Of a stretch of DNA of 64,000 nucleotides, positions 46,456-58,286 are shown in pieces. Made by a program: the position numbers and the translations under genes. Under the pieces are notes generated by a model. The model saw only the letters and a program-made list of their open reading frames with translations. It had not been told where the DNA came from and searched no databases. This stretch comes from Oxytricha trifallax (Eukaryota; Ciliophora; Spirotrichea; Sporadotrichida; Oxytrichidae), in the NCBI GenBank assembly GCA_000711775.1, contig ARYC01002555.1, forward strand, positions 1 to 64,000, read 5' to 3'. How positions within the stretch are numbered: position 1 is the stretch's first letter; the number at the start of each line of letters is the position of its first letter.

Positions 46456-49400
46456 GTTACTTCTGAGTCCTCACTTTGACTAAATAATATTAATGAGATT
46501 CAATTTAGTTAAAATTTTATAAACTATATAAATTGACAAGAGAGTGAGATCAGCTATTGATCTAAATATCTAAGAGTTAACCTATAAAGTTTTAATTACA
46601 TCGATTAGTACATATTTTTCATCAAAGGAGAGTCAATAATACTCAAGTAATCTCCCTCCTGTAATTATTTATAGAGAAAGATGGAGTTGAGACTTCTCTA
46701 ATGAAAAGTACTATGAGATTAATTTTAAACTATAAATACTCTTAAGATATTTTTATCAATGACTCTTTATAACTTATAAAATTATTAATTAAATTTGACT
46801 GCAATTTGCTTTAAGCATTTCATTTACTAAATTAATTTCATTATTCATTATTAATTATACTTTGATAAGGATTTATTAATATTAAAATTAAATATTCTTA
46901 TCAGAAAAGTGTTTGTAATAAGTTAGATAAAGCAAATAAAAGAAACTGTAATTAATTAAATAATTCATGATGTTTGTATTATTATTAATTATTTCAGTTT
47001 TAAAATTATAATTACAGAACCAAAGTTTTTTAGGCCATCCCTAGAAAATTGTCATAATAAAAAATATAAAATGACAATATTTATCAATAAATTATTAGAA
47101 ATAAGAATAAATAATAAGCTGCAATTCATATAATAATAGCTCTCTTTATTCGAAAAGCTGCAAAAGAATATTGATTAATTGTAGAAATAGAATTTTAATT
47201 ATCAATTCTAATTTTTAAATGAATTTTTAACAAGTATAAAATATTATTTATTAACTTTTTTCTTTATGAATGTACACAAAAGGGCAATTACAATAAACAA
47301 ACCTGATCGAGAATAACATTAGATTAATCTTATAAAGTTATTCAGATAAACTATACGAGGCATCATGGCTTTTAAAACAGCGTCAGTATCAATAAATTGC
47401 CACGGTATTTGTACAATGAAAAATTACATAAGGAAGGAAGTACACATTATTTGTAATTAATTTAAATTGAATTTATAAATAAATTTTGTAAAAAGAATTA
47501 GTAATATTTTTGGTGATGATTTTTATATATTTAATTTTAGTACCAAATTAGCAGTCATTAGTATATTCAAAGTGTAAATAAAAATATAACGAAAGTGAAA
47601 ATATTTAACCTTAATTGAAGCTATCGTCCTTATTTCACATTTTTAGACATTGTTTAAACTAACCTTACTTAGTTATGGATTATCTAAAGATGTGCTGTGG
47701 TTACAAATAAAAAAAAAAAATATTTGTAAATTAAATTAACTATTATATTTAATTTCGTATTTTTTTAATTAATGAATTATAAATATATTTTAAATCCGTT
47801 AAGACCTCATTATAAGTGATTAATGAACAGTCATAAATAATGAATATTTCCAATTAGAAGTAAAAATGACTTATAATTAGAAGACTTGCTCAAATTTGTA
47901 AAATATATGATGATTATTAGGGAATTGTTCATACTTAATTAATAGATAAATAGAAATTTTTTTATTGACATTTTAATGTGCTAAAAATACTATTTTTAAG
48001 CATTCATGAAATCGAAGAAGTCTATTTAGTCGATCTACTGAGTGACTAGAAAACTAAACATTCTTAATTATTTATAGTTAAGTTAATTATTTATTGGTGA
48101 AATGTGCAATTAAAACATAATAACTCCAAATCCTCCAGACACTAAATAAATATAGATGACATATACCACTCTGTATTTCAAAATAAAATCAATCGACAAT
48201 TCTCGAAGTAAAATTAAATTAAATCGTATATTTGATTTAATTTCAATATATATTTTTTTTATTCAATTATAATTCAAATTAAGTGATGAAAATGAAATAA
48301 ATGCACTAATATTGGAAAGATTTATCTGTACTTTTTGGAATGTAGGGATATTATTAATTTATACATTAATATAATTAATCATCATAATGTTAAAATTTAT
48401 TATTTGAAATAATTTGAATATCATACGTAGTATATTTTCCAGAAATTAGAGGATATAATATTCAACACGGATGAAAGCGAGAATTTGAGGTTACCATTTT
48501 GAGAATTGAATATACAACCAAACTTATGATTTATAGAAAAATTAATAAAATTATTATATATCTGATAGTGGTAATCAATAGTTTTGTCTACACTTTTAAT
48601 TGCATTTCAATCACTTTATATCAAGTTATAATTTTCTCTACTGATATTAGTGGCCATACCTTAAATTAAATTATAAAACATTATAAATTTAAATAAATGC
48701 AATTCATACCAAAATTGAATAACAATAAACTAATAAATACTTAACATCGAAAAAATTATCTGAAACAATAGGTGTTACTCAATTAATTAAATAGGGAAAT
48801 AGGGAAAAAGCACATCGCAAACATTAATATCAGATTTCAATTTAAAAATAGGGACTTTTTTGGCAGTTTTCAAATTAAATATATTTAGCATAATTTATAT
48901 ATTATGCCTAAAATTATAATTTGATAAAAGCTTTAAATCAAAGTGCAAATTTATATATTTAAAACTATAAAGTTTTTGAAATTACTTGGAAAAGTATTAA
49001 TAGACGCTTTGGTAGCCATTAAATCCTATTTTATTTAAGAATCAATTAAAATTATATAAGAATTCAGATAGTGGAAAATATTATGTAATGGGAAGTTTAA
49101 AAAAAAACTATAAAATCTAAGCACAGAGTAAACCTACAATTATCGTGAGAAGATGTATGTTTGATTATAATTAAATATAATCGTAATATATATAAAAATT
49201 TGGGGAAAAATTATTTTCCTACCCCTTGCTGTTTTTGTCCTCAATGGAAGTTTCCTGCTACCAAACATTAATATTTATATTATTCATTAACCATTAATAA
49301 AATACTTTTTTTAAATATACTTTCAAGGTTAACATTCCAAACTACTTATATATTGTATAAATACTTAACACTAAAAATTTTATTAACTAATATATGCATA

Positions 49401-50274
49401 TTTGAAGTTTTCATTAAAATAAAACAAATACTGGATGATAAATTATGAATTATAATATCATTAATTGAGGATATAGATTTTGAGATATTATAAAAATTAT
49501 ATAGTTTATGAGGGGGTAGGAAACTTCCCCTCTAAAAATTTATTATTAAATTCTTATACATGCAAATGGCAAACGTAGGTCGTTTAAACGAAAATAAATA
49601 AATAAATAAATTTGCAGAGATTGTTACAATTCAATAACAGAAAAGCTAAGATGACTGAAAAAACTCCATTAACTTAATATTGAGTGATATAATAATTCAT
49701 AAATACATAAATCTTAAATTAAGTATATAAATATGAAGGAATCACTCTTTAAGGATATTTGTTTGAAATACGAATGGATATTATTATCAAAGTTTTATAT
49801 CAAGATACGTTTATTGCACAAAATCTTAGTCTGTTTCAGAAATAATTTTTGCTTAAATTCTAAGAACATTTTATATAATTTATTTTGAAATTTAAAAATG
49901 GAATAAGTCATTAATTAATTATAGAAGATTTTTAATTTTTTTAAAACATTTTTTCAAAGTTTTTTACTTTAAAATTCAAGATAATTGAATTAGTTTATAT
50001 GAAAATTATTATTTGAAAATAAAATTATCACTAATATAGAAATTTTATTAATTAATATATTAAATAGGTTTATTTAATATATCAATATTGATATAGACAA
50101 AAAATAAGGTTTTTTTGCGGGCAGATCTGCCAATTTAACATCAATTAGAATAATAAATCATATCAATCAAGTAATTATTGAAGGATCCACCATCTCAAAA
50201 TTTTATAAATAAAAATGATTAGATTTTATTAATATTAATTGTTTTTATATAAATTAATTAATATTTTTGTTATC
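46456..50274. other. 3.8-kb AT-rich region without recognised genes
   Basis: Both strands were read with TAA/TAG=Q; no block of coding character was found. The only structure noticed is a weak inverted pair near 49245 and 49520 sharing GGAAGTTTCCT and CTACCCC. Likely germline-limited intergenic DNA. Confidence 0.5.
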
Positions 50275-50700
50275 TCACAAAGCCCTTCTCACCGCTGTAA
50301 TCTTGATTAAGAGAAATCTGAGATGCGTAATATGTTTGTGTTCAAACAACTCTGCTGCCCAGGGTTTCATCTCTTACTTCTGAACCTCCAAGACATAGAT
50401 ATTCTCCGAAAGATCCTCGAATCGCTTTTTGAGAAGTTCATCGATAGGTCTTTTGACCCATTTTTACTTGCTGATCTTCATTAGGTGGGTGACCTCATCG
50501 AAGTCCTCTGACTTCACTGCATCAATGATTTTTACTGTGAAGAGTAGAATTTTGGTCAGCTGTTCATCAATAATTTAAGGAATATAGATTATCATATTAA
50601 ATTTGAGATTTAATTTGATTTTTATTTTCTTCTCATCTGATTTTTCCAACAATGTGTCTTTATTGTTCTAAACCTTGATCTTTTTCACCAGTTACTCCAT
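50275..50700 (-). CDS. Small charged protein, 141 residues, uninterrupted
   Basis: A single frame from ATG 50700 (MEQLVKKIKVQNNKDTLLEK) to TGA 50275-50277, with no intron or IES. Composition is rich in K, E, D and L, largely helical: FTVKIIDAVKSEDFDEVTHL, KKRFEDLSENIYVLEVQKQE, KPWAAELFEHKHITHLRF. No membrane span or known motif. The coding part (50275-50570) is markedly more GC-rich than its surroundings, which supports a real gene. Family not recognised. Confidence 0.7.
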
Positions 50701-51692
50701 CTAAATAATCAATCAAAATATTAAAACTTACTTCAGGTAAATAGTAATGATCCTAAGTAGTATTACTTAATAATTATCGTTTTTTAATCATTTCTTTTTT
50801 GTAATATTAATAATCACAAATCAATTATGTAAGTAAGATTTCAGCATGGAATTAAATATTTGAATTAACGATATTGTGTCACTTAATTAAAGAGATGCAG
50901 TTTTATTTAAAAACTGATATACTGAATTGATTTCGTATCTCCAGAATTAATTTCAATGCTCAAAACTATCTGACGAAATTATTTAAATATTCATAAAATT
51001 ATTGAAATTGATCTTTAAAAATGGATATTCAATTTAAATATTCTTTATAGACACGTGTTTACTAACAGTTAAGAAAAGCAAAAAATTACAAAGTTTATAA
51101 TAATCGGTTTATTGTAATAGTTTAGTGGTAGTATTTTACTGATAAATTAAAAAATAATAGTTATTTAATTAATTTTCTCTAATAATGATGATGTCAGGCA
51201 TAAATAGTGATCACAGGTATTTATTAACAAACTAATCTGTGGAAACTTAAAATATAAACTCTAGTTCTTCATATTGAAATTTTAAATTTAATAATTGATG
51301 ATTTAATTATAGTACTATTTAAGAATAAAATAACATACCCATTTATATATGTATAAAATTAATTTTAATTCATCTATTAACAATCAAAGTCAAAAACAAA
51401 ATAAGAATAAAGCATCTAATGTACAATAAAATCTACTCTAAGGAAGTTATCTTATAAGTTTACCAAGCAATATAAATAAAATATTGAGTTTTAACAAATC
51501 ATAAAAGTTGTCACGGATGTTGCTAATCTTGGTATAACTCTCTATACTCCAAAATGTCTTATATGCTAAAGAATATTGTTGAAATTATGTATAAACCAGT
51601 ATATTTTATAAAGTTATTCCTTAATCTAGTGGTTAAATTTATCATAATTATTTATTTTTTAAGTAATAACTGAAAATGGTAGTTGAAATTAG
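50701..51692. other. AT-rich spacer; may hold a 5' exon of the phosphatase gene
   Basis: No block of clear coding character. The phosphatase gene downstream lacks its signal peptide, so its first exon or MDS may be here or elsewhere. Confidence 0.4.
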
Positions 51693-53995
51693 CAGCATCG
51701 GGGCAGATCACCAGTAGATTAATATAAATGTAAACTCAGACAAAATGGAATGGGAGAAGGCATGCTGACTGAAGTTGGACAACGCCAGCATTACTTAATT
51801 GGCACTGAATATAGAAGGAGGTATATTGAATAGCAAAAATTACTTGACGAAAAATACAAACCTATATATTAAGAATTCATAATTATAGATTTGTGTTTAA
51901 TATTGTTTGAAGTTCAAATAGAAGAATTTCCAAAACACCTGAGCCCTTTAAATTATAAAATATCAATTTTAGTTAATGCTGTAAATCTAGTTGATTTTGT
52001 TTTTGCATCATGATATAATTAAATAAACAGCAGTAAGTACTCGTTTATTCCACATTCAGAGAAAGATGCTATGAAAGTGCATAAGCGTAACTCCTAGGAC
52101 TCTACCCTCCAAGTTAAAATACTTAAAAGTTAAGTTAGGAATAATCTAATAAGGCCGTGATTGTACTCGATGATTTCGACTCAGATTTTGATTACCTACA
52201 AAGAAACGTCATTCACTTATTTATTTTAAGTGAATTTAAATAATAATTATGTTCTTCTGATAATAAAATCAACATTTTTGATTCCATAAGAACTTAAAGA
52301 TAACGCGATTGATTCAAAGTACCAATCAATCCCTATTTTCTAATTAGAGGAGAAAAACGACTTTTTAATGCGAGCATTTAGTGAGAAAACTTGCTCGAGA
52401 ATGGGCGAATTATATGCTGATTACTGGGATACAGACTAGATTAAGAAAATGGATATTTTTAGTTTATTTTAGTAAGATAATACTCTAAGCTATCTTTTTT
52501 TTTATAATGGAAGAATTCTATTATGATGCTTTATTTGTACCACTACAGAAGAAACTCAACATTATAATTATATAAGGAAAAAACAAGCATTTTTATTATA
52601 TCCCCAATTCACTATGATCAGTTTATTAATGTCTTTAAAACATGACAATCCCAAAGACTTGGAAACATCAAAATCACATAGTAGATGAAATATCCCAAGC
52701 TATTTATTAATATTCCTTGAGGAATTAAATAATTATCATATTAATCTATGTTCCACAGTATGCCAATGCCATTTGAGTTAAGCAGTGAGGAGTAGAGATT
52801 GATTCATAAATTCTAGAGAGATGACTTCTACAGACGCAGATATGGCAGTAGGGATATATGCATAAAATATTATATAGATATTATTTTTTTAATTAATTGG
52901 GATATCGCTTTGTATGCTTCCAGTGACTTGAGGAAATTTATCGCTTAATAGATGAATGACAGAGTTTTGGGGTTATCAGATTTGAGGTTTTTGTTCCTCT
53001 CATCTCATGATTAAATTACACTAATATGTGATATATAAAAATTACTATAATATTTGAAAAATAAATTTAATACAATTACAATACTAATACAAAAATGAAT
53101 TTAAAATGATAGTGTGGTGTCCATGGTTTTATCAGCTTTGAATCTCCCTCAAGACGAAGCCCCACCTCTAGCCTCTACTCTATTATTTGAGGTTTATTCA
53201 CTTGATAATTCATAAAACACTTCAACTGCTGTAAATGGGCATACTTTTATAAGAATAAAATATTATAGAAGTTTCAACTAAATAATTCTTCTATATGTTG
53301 CATACCACTTTAGAACACAGCAATGAGTAAAAGCATATTGTGAAATTGATATACAACGATAAATAACTGGATTTAAGTGAATATTGCTATGGGGAGTCAC
53401 ATCCATATACACTAGATTCAGATTTTGAATGTGAATTTCATGTGTTTATTGATAAGTTTTATAAGATTTTAATATAAAAAATTTAACTTTTTTCTATCAT
53501 TTTTTAAGAGAATTATCTATATATTTCAGCTTTTATTTATATATTAACTAACTATAAGTTTGTGCAAAATACTGTTGAGAGTTTGAAAGATGAATGTTAG
53601 AAATCCTAGAAATCTCTGACTTCTGATTTAAATAATTAATAAAATTATATATAATTCTCTCTTGAAGCACTATAAATATATTTATATATTTATTTTTGTA
53701 TATATTCTGATATTCTTGACTTTTTTGGAGTGAAAGGAGAAACTTAATCTGATTAAATCTCTACAATTCTCATTATAGCTCTCACAGTTCTTGTAATAAT
53801 AATTTTTTATTGATAATTAATTAAATCATAAATTCCATAATTGATTACTAAATGCTCCTGACTATGGTAGTTTGCTGCAAAAAGTTCTTTTTTAAGAGAG
53901 TTATTAGCAAAAAATAGACTTCCAGCAAATTTCCAGGTGGTTTCCAATTAGTTGAATAGAGCAGGGGAAAACAAAACTATGACGCCTTTAATTGA
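51693..53995 (+). CDS. Histidine acid phosphatase-like type I membrane protein (5' end missing)
   Basis: Family motifs appear in order. QHRGRSPVDQ (51693-) stands where the family has RHGxRxP. GMLTEVGQRQHYLIGTEYRR follows, then RERCYESAQAQLLGLYPPSQ, KYQSIPIF, FSEKTCSRMGELYADYW and IALYASSDLRKFIAQQMND. LFLSSHDQIT matches the second catalytic HD motif. MVLSALNLPQDEAPPLASTL and DFECEFHVFIDKF come next. A C-terminal hydrophobic helix (ISTILIIALTVLVIIIFY, near 53800) and a basic tail (KKFFFKRVISKK) follow, ending at TGA 53993-53995. The family hydrolyses phosphomonoesters in lysosomal or secretory compartments. The histidine and the following Arg and Pro are kept, but the first Arg and the Gly of RHG are changed. 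No start codon or signal peptide was found upstream; at least seven spacers split the gene. Confidence 0.75.
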
Positions 53996-54278
53996 ATAAA
54001 CTTGTTTGCAATAATTAATAATTAACTGTAAATTTATCCAGTATAAATTTATAAACTGGAATAATTCATTATTTCTTAAGATGTATCATTAATTTTATTA
54101 ATAAATTTTAAGAGCAACATCATCTAATAATCTTTAATATTTATGTAAATTTATATAAAACTTTAAACATTTTTCTGTAAGTTATGAATGTTATTTAATA
54201 TTAATTTTTAACTTAATTAATTAGTCATAGCATTAATTCATCATTATCATATTATTTTCTGGCTTTATAAATTAGTGC

Positions 54279-55081
54279 TCACTCTTTCTTGGTTTGCTCA
54301 TCCAATACCAGAGGATTATCCTCGAAATCACTGGATTTCTGAGAAGATTGTGATGATTTAGAAGTAACCGATGAACTTGACTGTGATCTGCTTCTCTCAG
54401 AGTGTGATGGTTTTGAAGGGGATTTCTGCTTTCTAGACTTTTGTTAAGGTTTTTCAGTGTCTTTTCTATCGTCTCTTCTGTGCTTTCCTGAGTATTCTTA
54501 AATATCTCTTGGGTTCCTTTTGTCATCTTGGTATCTGTCTCTGGAGTCTCTTCTTCTATCTCTGGGGTCTCTTCTGTCATCTCTATATCTCCTGTCTCTA
54601 TCTTCTCTTTAATTCTATAGTAATTATACTTAGATCTAAGGTATTTTAATAAGATAAGTATGGTAATCTTCTCTGCTTCGGCTTCTTCTTCGCTCATTAC
54701 GGTAAGATTTATCATCTCTGTTATTATTATTATCTCTCCCACCTCTCTTGACTTCCTCCTTGTCATTATTGCTCTCAACTTTGCCACCACCTTCTCTGCG
54801 TTCTCCAATCTGCTGTTGCTTCTGGTCTCTATTCCTCTGATCTTCAATCTCTGCTTTCTTTTCAGCCTGGCTGACTCTCAACCTGCGATCATAGAATTTA
54901 TGACCATCGTAGTTCAGTGCTCTTCTGGCTGCTTTCTCATCAGCCATCGTGATAAACGCGAAACCTCTGCCTTGCTTGGTCTGGTTGTTTAATGGCATGC
55001 GGATTGATAGAATTTTACCACAGTCTCCAAATAAATCTTGGAGATCTTTGTCTGTAACGCTGAATGGCAAGATTTGACACA
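54279..55081 (-). CDS. RRM domain plus Arg/Ser-rich tail (SR splicing-factor type)
   Basis: Reads PFSVTDKDLQDLFGDCGKI, then RNP1 KQGRGFAFITM, EKAARRALNYDG and RRLRVSQAEKKAE. Long charged stretches follow: ERREGGGK, RNERRRSRSRED, RYRDDRRDPRDRRRD, SHSERSRSQSSSS, ending FEDNPLVLDEQTKKE at TGA 54279-54281. The frame is continuous with TAA/TAG=Q. Single-RRM proteins with RD/RS tails typically act in pre-mRNA splicing in the nucleus. No ATG starts this frame: RNP2 is completed only by joining across the IES 55082-55203 to TIYVSNL, which leads into the gene at 55204-56833. This block is therefore probably the 3' part of that gene. Confidence 0.8.
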
Positions 55082-55203
55082 ATTTGATTTAAATGTAATA
55101 TTTGATGGTGAATTTTGGTTTGTAATGAAATATCATCAATGCTAGACTAATTAAACCCCATTTATATTGGAAACTTTATGACTTGAATTAGTATAATGAC
55201 ACA
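55082..55203. other. IES before the RRM block (pointer TGACACA)
   Basis: TGACACA at 55075-55081 and 55197-55203, 122 bp removed. On the minus strand the join creates TIYVSNL, the RNP2 motif of an RRM, although the following PFSVTD is offset by one base (see findings). Confidence 0.65.
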
Positions 55204-56833
55204 TATATAGTATCTTGCTTGATTAAACCAAGTGTTTACTTCAAAGTATCTACATCCATATTGTCTACATCATCAAGTTTCTCTAGTAATCGCATTTCTC
55301 TCTCTAAGTTTCTTTTTTCGTTTTCCACTGCTCTCTGCATTTTAGAGTAATCTATGGAAATCTGGTACACTCTAGTTGATAGTCCAAACACCACTTTAAT
55401 TATTATTATTATTATATATTTAAATTGTTAATATTTTTTTTATATATGGGTAATTTTTTGTATTATAATTTATTGTAAATATTTCCACTTTTTAGTCTGC
55501 TTTTGCTTTGACTTGTTAGGGGACACAACCTTCAAGTGGTTGATCATCAAGTTTAGTACCTGCTTTTGACATTAAATCCATAATCACTACTCCTAAACTT
55601 GACTTAAATATATTTATTTAATAATTATATCAGGAATTTATCTTAGGAGGTTCATTTTTTAAGGTTTAGATCCTCATCAATGAGGAATGCAGAGTGAACT
55701 CTCGAGATAGATGGATGCTTCAGTACAACGTCACATTTTAAAAAATATAGTATAATCTATATAAGATTCTCCAATTTTATTGATTGATGGATTCTTGATA
55801 ATATTTCAAACCAATTTACAAAGTAGAGTATATAAATATATATAACTTTTTATTGATTTCTGAGGATGAGCACCAAAAATGTAGTAAGGTTTGTTCTCAA
55901 GTGTTATACTTTCAATCAGCTGGCCATCCTTGAATACTTCCAAGTTAATAGTGGGGATGCGCTTCCTACCCTCAACTAAATTGAAGTTATTTTGCATCCA
56001 TTACTCCATTTCACTTTCATCGTAGACGCTCTATCTCACTCTCTCCAGAATTTTACCTAGGTTGTTTTGGCCTTATTAATAGTAAAATTCATATGCAAAC
56101 AATTACAGTGAAATGATTATGGTCTAAAAAATCGAAATTAATGGTTATATGGCCTTGCTTATTGACCATACCCCAAAACAAGTTTTCATCGTTCTTATCT
56201 GTCAAGTGGTTTATGATTTCTCTGTTTTGAGTAGCAGCCAATCGCTCTCTCAAGTCTCTGCTGCGTCTGAATTTATCTCTCTATATTTTCTCCATTATTT
56301 TCAGTTTTTTATTTGACCAACCCTCTGGTTCAACGATTGTTCTTGCAACATTTACCAAACTAATTTCAAATTAAAGTCAAATAAAACCTCTTTAAGGTTT
56401 ATTCATATTAATAATACATTTCATATTCTATATAGAATCATTTAAAAATTATGTGTGAATTGTACATCTCCTAGAGTGTAGGCGCTTTCTGAATCCTTCT
56501 TCTCAATTATTTATCAGGAATTTTGGCTGCATTATAAGCATGTGCGGCTGTAGAATACATTTCTCCCTCATAGTAAACTTGGGCAGGAAAATCTGGCCTC
56601 ATAAACTCGAAATACCCACTGAATCCTTCGATCTTATCCAATTGTTTCTTCTTGAAGAGCAACTTGGCATCGCGTTCTATCTCTGCTTCTAGTTCCTACT
56701 AATCACCATATTTTTCGTATTTTGCATTTCTGGGGTCCTAATAGGGGTTATGATGGGGTTTATGAGACTCTTATTACATGAAATAGGCGGCTGAAGAGGT
56801 TGAAGCGGCTCCTCCGTGAATTGGCTAGTACAT
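55204..56833 (-). CDS. NADAR-FHA domain protein, probably continuing into RRM-SR
   Basis: ATG 56833 (MYQPIHGGAASTSSA). NADAR (YbiA-like) motifs: GYFEFMRPDFPAQVYYEGEM, YSTAAHAYNAAKIPDKQLRR, ARTIVEPEGWSNKKLKIMEK, QRDKFRRSRDLRERLAATQN, LFWGMVNKQGQNNLGKILER. FHA motifs follow: NLEVFKDGQLIESITLENKP, YYIFGAHPQ, CDVVLKHPSISRVHSAFLID, VIMDLMSKAGTKLDDQPLEG and VVFGLSTRVYQI. Then comes a coiled coil (AVENEKRNLEREMRLLEKLD). NADAR enzymes act on N-glycosidic ADP-ribose or riboflavin intermediates; FHA binds phosphothreonine, and this one looks closest to the NIPP1/kanadaptin style. An intron at 56360-56465 (GTACAA...ATTAG) and three or more IESs split it. No TGA closes the frame before the RRM block, so one NADAR-FHA-RRM-SR gene is the simplest reading. 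Confidence 0.75.
55216..55251. other. Possible 36-bp IES (pointer AGTATCT)
   Basis: AGTATCT at 55209-55215 and 55245-55251. Removal joins MDVD directly to TIYVSNL. Because 36 is a multiple of three and the spacer is open, it could also be retained coding sequence. Confidence 0.4.
55398..55491. other. IES in the FHA region (pointer CCACTTT)
   Basis: CCACTTT at 55391-55397 and 55485-55491, 94 bp removed. On the minus strand this joins VKAKADQK to VVFGLSTRVYQI, the last FHA strands. Confidence 0.85.
55786..55858. other. IES in the FHA region (pointer TTTTATTGATT)
   Basis: An 11-bp pointer at 55775-55785 and 55848-55858, 73 bp removed. Joins FGAHPQKSIK to the exon leading into CDVVLKHPS without a stop. 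Confidence 0.8.
56075..56156. other. IES in the NADAR domain (pointer TGGCCTT)
   Basis: TGGCCTT at 56068-56074 and 56150-56156, 82 bp removed. The join restores NKQGQNNLGKILERVR, the conserved GxNxLGxxL motif of NADAR; unjoined, the frame runs into TGA. Confidence 0.9.
56360..56465 (-). other. GT-AG intron in the NADAR domain
   Basis: Minus-strand GTACAA...AAATTAG, 106 nt. Splicing gives APTLQEILVNVARTIVEPEG in frame. Confidence 0.75.
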
Positions 56834-57524
56834 TTCTTTTTAAAAGTTAATATTATTATATTATATTTTCTATTATTTTAACAAATAAAGCATTAGACCA
56901 ATAAAATTAGCAAAATCAATTTATGAAAATAATTGCGATTTATAATTACTTATTTTATAATTAATTAAAAACAATAATAACAATGAAACGACTTAATGGC
57001 TCAATGAATCCATCTTCAAGACAATAATAATAAACTAAATAATAACCTAAATTTTAGCATTAGCAATTTAAGTAAACATAACCAATGAACTAAATGAATG
57101 ATTTGATCATGATAAGTTCCATCAATCTCATGAATAATCAGTAGTAATTTCATAAAACTTAATAAAGTGATTCATCAACCCAGTAATTATTTAAACATAC
57201 TGTAATTATTAGAAATATTTCATTAAATATAAAAATAATAACACATGTTTTAATTTAATTAGAAGATTAGATAAGGTAATTGAAATTATAGATGGAGTAA
57301 AAAGATAAAACTATTGAACAGCTTAGATAATAAAATACAAAATATCAAAATGATAATAAGATTTTAAAGGGAATGTTTTATATTTATTGATGATTTATTA
57401 TATTTTTGTTTAATTCTACTATATATTTTATTGTTAATTATTATTTAATAAATCATTTTTATTTAAAAATCATGCATCTCTTTGCTTAATTAAACATTAA
57501 TCTATAAAATATATAACCCTCAAA
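56834..57524. other. AT-rich spacer between divergent genes
   Basis: Lies between the start of the minus-strand NADAR gene and the plus-strand RING gene; should hold both promoters. No repeat or coding block supported, though the RING gene's first exon may be near 57470. Confidence 0.5.
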
Positions 57525-58096
57525 AGCTTTTGACTTAAAAATTATAGAAATCTAGTAATTTTCAATGCAAATGCCAAAAAGAAGGCACTAATACATCTCA
57601 AAAACCAATTCAAAAAGAAGAAATTAAGTAAACTCCTGCTATTAATAAAAATTAAACCAGAGATGATGACTATGGCTATGAGGATAGCGGTGACGATGAG
57701 TAAAAGAAGAAATAAAAGGCATTGCAAGAAAGAGCAGCTAGGATGGTTCGAGGTTATGCACAGAGTGATATAGAAAGAATAAAGTTTACAAAATATGCAA
57801 TAAGTGATTCAATAGAGGGGGGACATGGTATGCATATGTGCGTGTTATGCAAGAAAAGCGTCTCAGGTTATAATAAGTCAATAAAATTTAATTTAAATCT
57901 TTATTAATGACAAAAATCAAAAAGTGCTATTAATTAAATCGACAGTAAAAAATATTTTATATTATAACAAGAATATTTGTAATTAAAATGTGGGCATGCT
58001 TCTCATAAAACTTGTATTTCAGTTTATTTAATGCGTGAGAGAAAATGTCCAAGTTAGACTTGTTAAAAAACTATATAAATTTTAGAATATATCTGA
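57525..58096 (+). CDS. RING-type zinc finger protein
   Basis: The block begins with CKCQKEGTNTSQKPIQKEE, then an acidic patch (DDDYGYEDSGDDEQKKK), a basic segment (QERAARMVRGYAQSDIER) and MHMCVLCKKSVSG near 57830-57870. A spacer follows. The block at 57985-58096 reads LKCGHASHKTCISVYLMRER and KCPSQTC, ending at TGA 58094-58096. Together these give a C-x2-C ... C-x-H-x2-H-x2-C ... C-x4-C pattern, close to RING-H2 but with four rather than two residues in the last pair. RING domains usually recruit E2 enzymes for ubiquitin transfer; the CxHxxHxxC form also occurs in vacuolar sorting proteins. The start codon was not identified. Confidence 0.65.
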
Positions 58097-58286
58097 TATG
58101 TTTAAATTTATTGTATATTTCAAGTTTGATATATCACACAAGGAAAAAAATTGAAGGCTTAAATTCGAAAAAATCAGGCTTTTTTCAGAGATAGCGATTA
58201 ATTAAAAAGAAGAAGTTTATATAAAACAAAAATTTGGAGACTTTAAAATTGCACTTAATTTAATTTTTTAGTACTTTATCGCAGTC

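Noticed and set aside
49200..49545. Inverted repeat sharing GGAAGTTTCCT and CTACCCC as a transposon
   Set aside because: The match is short and imperfect, with no target duplication found; kept only as a remark.
54272..54847. 191-codon minus-strand ORF ahead of the SR tail in another frame
   Set aside because: The overlapping frame with RD/RS repeats, ending TKKE, has the composition of SR proteins and is continuous with the RRM when TAA/TAG are read as Q.
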